NCBI GenBank assembly: GCA_900322165.1
Contig: ONYR01000145.1
Coordinates: 1-7,666 of the forward strand
Source of the DNA: an uncultured Eubacteriales bacterium
Lineage (GTDB): Bacteria > Bacillota > Clostridia > Lachnospirales > Bianqueaceae
Length of the DNA: 7,666 nt
Direction: 5' to 3'
The notes under the pieces are model-generated. The model saw only the letters and a program-made list of their open reading frames with translations. It was not told the DNA's origin and did no database searches. Positions 5,796-7,666 of this stretch are shown one piece after another. Numbering within the stretch: position 1 is the stretch's first letter; every line of letters begins with the position of its first letter. The position numbers were made by a program, and so were the translations under genes.

Positions 5796-7666
5796 ATGGA
5801 TTACAGTAAGCGTGAAAACACTAACCGGCGTCTTCTCAGCGGAAATTACGGCGAAAAGCTGTATTCCCGTGTCTGGATATACGCACTGCGCATCATGTGC
5901 GTCTGTTTCCTGGCTGTCTGCTTTGCCGGAGCCGGTGCTCTTCTCGGCACCTTCATGGGCATGATGGACGGCGTTCCTGAGATTACGCTCGACGCGTTGC
6001 ATTTCACCGGAGAAACCTCCCGCATCGTGGATAAGGACGGCAATCTTCTTGCCGAGATCCGCACGGCTGAGCAGCGCACGCAGGTACCGATCGAGCAGAT
6101 GCCCAAGCAGCTGATCCAGGCGACCGTGGCCGCCGAGGATCACCGCTTCTTCGAGCATGACGGCATCGACCTTGAAGGTATTCTTCGTGCGGGTGTTGCC
6201 AACCTGAGGTCCGGCGGAACGTCCCAGGGCGGTTCCACCATCACTCAGCAGATGATCAAAAAGCTCGTCCTGACATCGGATCAGAACTGGAAGCGTAAGA
6301 TCCAGGAATGGTATCTGGCGCTGAAGCTCGAGTCCATGATGGACGAGGTCTACGGCAAGGAGCGTACCAAGGAGCTGATCCTTGAGTCGTACCTGAACTA
6401 CAACTACCTTGGCAACAGCTGCTACGGTGTTGAGGCCGCTTCGCAGCGGTATTTCGGCAAGCATGTTCAGGACCTGACGCTTTCGGAATGTGCCTTGATC
6501 GCGGGACTCTTTAACGCGCCATCGGCCTACGATCCGATCGTCAACTACAACGGAGTCTCCCGTGAGCGCCAGATCATCGTCCTCGAGGCTATGAAAGCCT
6601 ACGGCTACATTACGCAGTCCGAGTACGACACCGCCGCCGGTGACCAGATCTTCGTCCGCATCCGTGCTTATAATGAAAAGTACTACGCGAACCTGGAGGA
6701 CGATGTTTACTCCTACTTCGTTGACAGCGTCATTACGCAGGTTCAGGACGACCTTGTCGAGAAGCTCGGCTACACCGAAAACGAAGCGTACAACACGCTT
6801 TACTACGGCGGTCTGACAGTCTACGCGACGCAGGATTCCCGCATTCAGGCGATCGTCGATGAAGTGTTCGCCGATCCGGAAATGCTTCAGGCTGACACCT
6901 ACTACGAACTGAACTACTCGCTGACGGTCTACGACGAGAAGGACCGCAACATTACCGATAACTACTGGACGTACGGACTCTTCGCCTGGGAGGAAGATGC
7001 GCTTGCGGCCGCGGCCGAATACCGCGACCGTCACATCACCGAGGGCATGGAAAAGGGCATCGACTATGTCGAAAGCATCGTCCTGACCGAGGAGCCGCAG
7101 TATTCGATGACGATCATCGACCAGTACACCGGTCATGTTGTCGGTATGTGCGGCGGCCGCGGTAAGAAAACCACGAACCTCTCCCTGAACCGTGCGACCG
7201 ACTCCACGCGTCAGCCCGGTTCCACCTTCAAGGTCATCGCCAGCTACTCCGCAGCGCTGGATGTCGGCGGTTTCTGCTGTGCTTCCTCGATGGATGACGC
7301 TCCGATGCACTGGGGCGACTGGACTCCTGAGAACTGGTGGGGTTCCTCCTACCTTGGCGCTCAGACGATGCGTGAAGGTCTTGCCCATTCCGAAAATGTT
7401 GTTACCGCCCGCTTCATGCGTGCGGTCGGCATTGAGACCAACTTCGAATACGCGAAGAGCTACGGCTTCACCACCCTCCGAGAGGAGCCGGATGAGTGGG
7501 GCAACACCGACATGGTCGGCTCGCTCTGCCTTGGTTCCGGTGCGATCAAAAACATCGAACTCTGCGGCGCGTATGCGGCCATCGCCAACAGCGGTGTCTA
7601 CATTCACCCGACCGTCTACACGAAGATCATCGATTCCGACGGAAACCTCTTCTTCGAATATGAGCC
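5796..7666 (+). CDS. Class A penicillin-binding protein (PBP1A-type), 3' end missing
   Basis: The frame from ATG 5796 stays open for 623 codons to the right edge. A short cytoplasmic part is followed by one membrane helix (about 27-54). The GT51 glycosyltransferase domain shows AAEDHRFFEHDGID (112-125) with catalytic Glu114, QGGSTITQQ (144-152), RKIQEWYLALKLE (167-179) with Glu171, ILESYLNYNYLGNSCYG (195-211) and LSECALIAGLFNAPSAYDP (229-247). The transpeptidase domain has RQPGSTFKV (472-480) with the active-site Ser476 and Lys479 (SxxK), and HSENV (531-535, the SxN motif). The third motif, KTG, must lie beyond the window. The enzyme polymerises lipid II glycan and cross-links peptides outside the membrane and is the target of beta-lactams. 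GAGG lies eight to nine bases before the ATG. An antisense open frame covering the same bases is spurious. Confidence 0.96.
   Translation, partial: MDYSKRENTNRRLLSGNYGEKLYSRVWIYALRIMCVCFLAVCFAGAGALLGTFMGMMDGVPEITLDALHFTGETSRIVDKDGNLLAEIRTAEQRTQVPIEQMPKQLIQATVAAEDHRFFEHDGIDLEGILRAGVANLRSGGTSQGGSTITQQMIKKLVLTSDQNWKRKIQEWYLALKLESMMDEVYGKERTKELILESYLNYNYLGNSCYGVEAASQRYFGKHVQDLTLSECALIAGLFNAPSAYDPIVNYNGVSRERQIIVLEAMKAYGYITQSEYDTAAGDQIFVRIRAYNEKYYANLEDDVYSYFVDSVITQVQDDLVEKLGYTENEAYNTLYYGGLTVYATQDSRIQAIVDEVFADPEMLQADTYYELNYSLTVYDEKDRNITDNYWTYGLFAWEEDALAAAAEYRDRHITEGMEKGIDYVESIVLTEEPQYSMTIIDQYTGHVVGMCGGRGKKTTNLSLNRATDSTRQPGSTFKVIASYSAALDVGGFCCASSMDDAPMHWGDWTPENWWGSSYLGAQTMREGLAHSENVVTARFMRAVGIETNFEYAKSYGFTTLREEPDEWGNTDMVGSLCLGSGAIKNIELCGAYAAIANSGVYIHPTVYTKIIDSDGNLFFEYE

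Noticed and set aside
5790..7607. 605-codon open frame on the minus strand
   Set aside because: It is antisense to a class A PBP that shows all glycosyltransferase motifs and the SxxK and SxN motifs on the plus strand. The translation matches no family I know; the long frame follows from codon bias at GC-rich third positions.

Overview
The window looks like chromosomal core DNA from a Gram-positive bacterium with moderately high GC, most likely a member of the Bacillota (Clostridia). The reasons are an extracellular LytR-CpsA-Psr (LCP) enzyme next to a class A penicillin-binding protein, strong AGGAGG-type ribosome binding sites, consensus sigma-A promoters with 17-bp spacers, and AT-rich intergenic stretches between GC-rich genes. 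I see no phage, IS, CRISPR, tRNA or rRNA sequence. The genus is not determined.

Layout, left to right. (1) 1-168, minus: the 5' end of a YebC/PmpR-family gene, with its own promoter at 214-242. (2) 288-441: three imperfect copies of a ~36-bp unit whose ends are inverted repeats. (3) 461-510: intrinsic terminator of the next unit. (4) 539-3203, minus: a nucleobase-salvage unit with a consensus promoter, a 19-codon leader peptide, an intrinsic terminator that starts one base after the leader stop codon, a divergent type I phosphoribosyltransferase, and a CodB-type cytosine permease. (5) 3268-5497, minus: an LCP transferase followed one base later by a YigZ/IMPACT-family gene. (6) 5796 to the right edge, plus: a class A PBP (glycosyltransferase plus transpeptidase) that runs out of the window before its KTG motif.

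The wall genes are divergent. The LCP promoter (minus) and the PBP promoter (plus) share almost the same six bases as their -35 element, so the two wall-building functions are probably coordinated or mutually exclusive at initiation. LCP enzymes attach wall polymers to peptidoglycan and class A PBPs polymerise and cross-link it, so the pairing is sensible.

The most interesting system is the leader of the phosphoribosyltransferase-codB unit. Promoter, Shine-Dalgarno, short reading frame, stop codon and terminator follow each other with the spacing expected of a translation-coupled transcription attenuator. A ribosome that reaches the leader stop would cover the 5' arm of the terminator. What it senses is not visible in the sequence. 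Most of the other long open frames here are antisense shadows of these genes.
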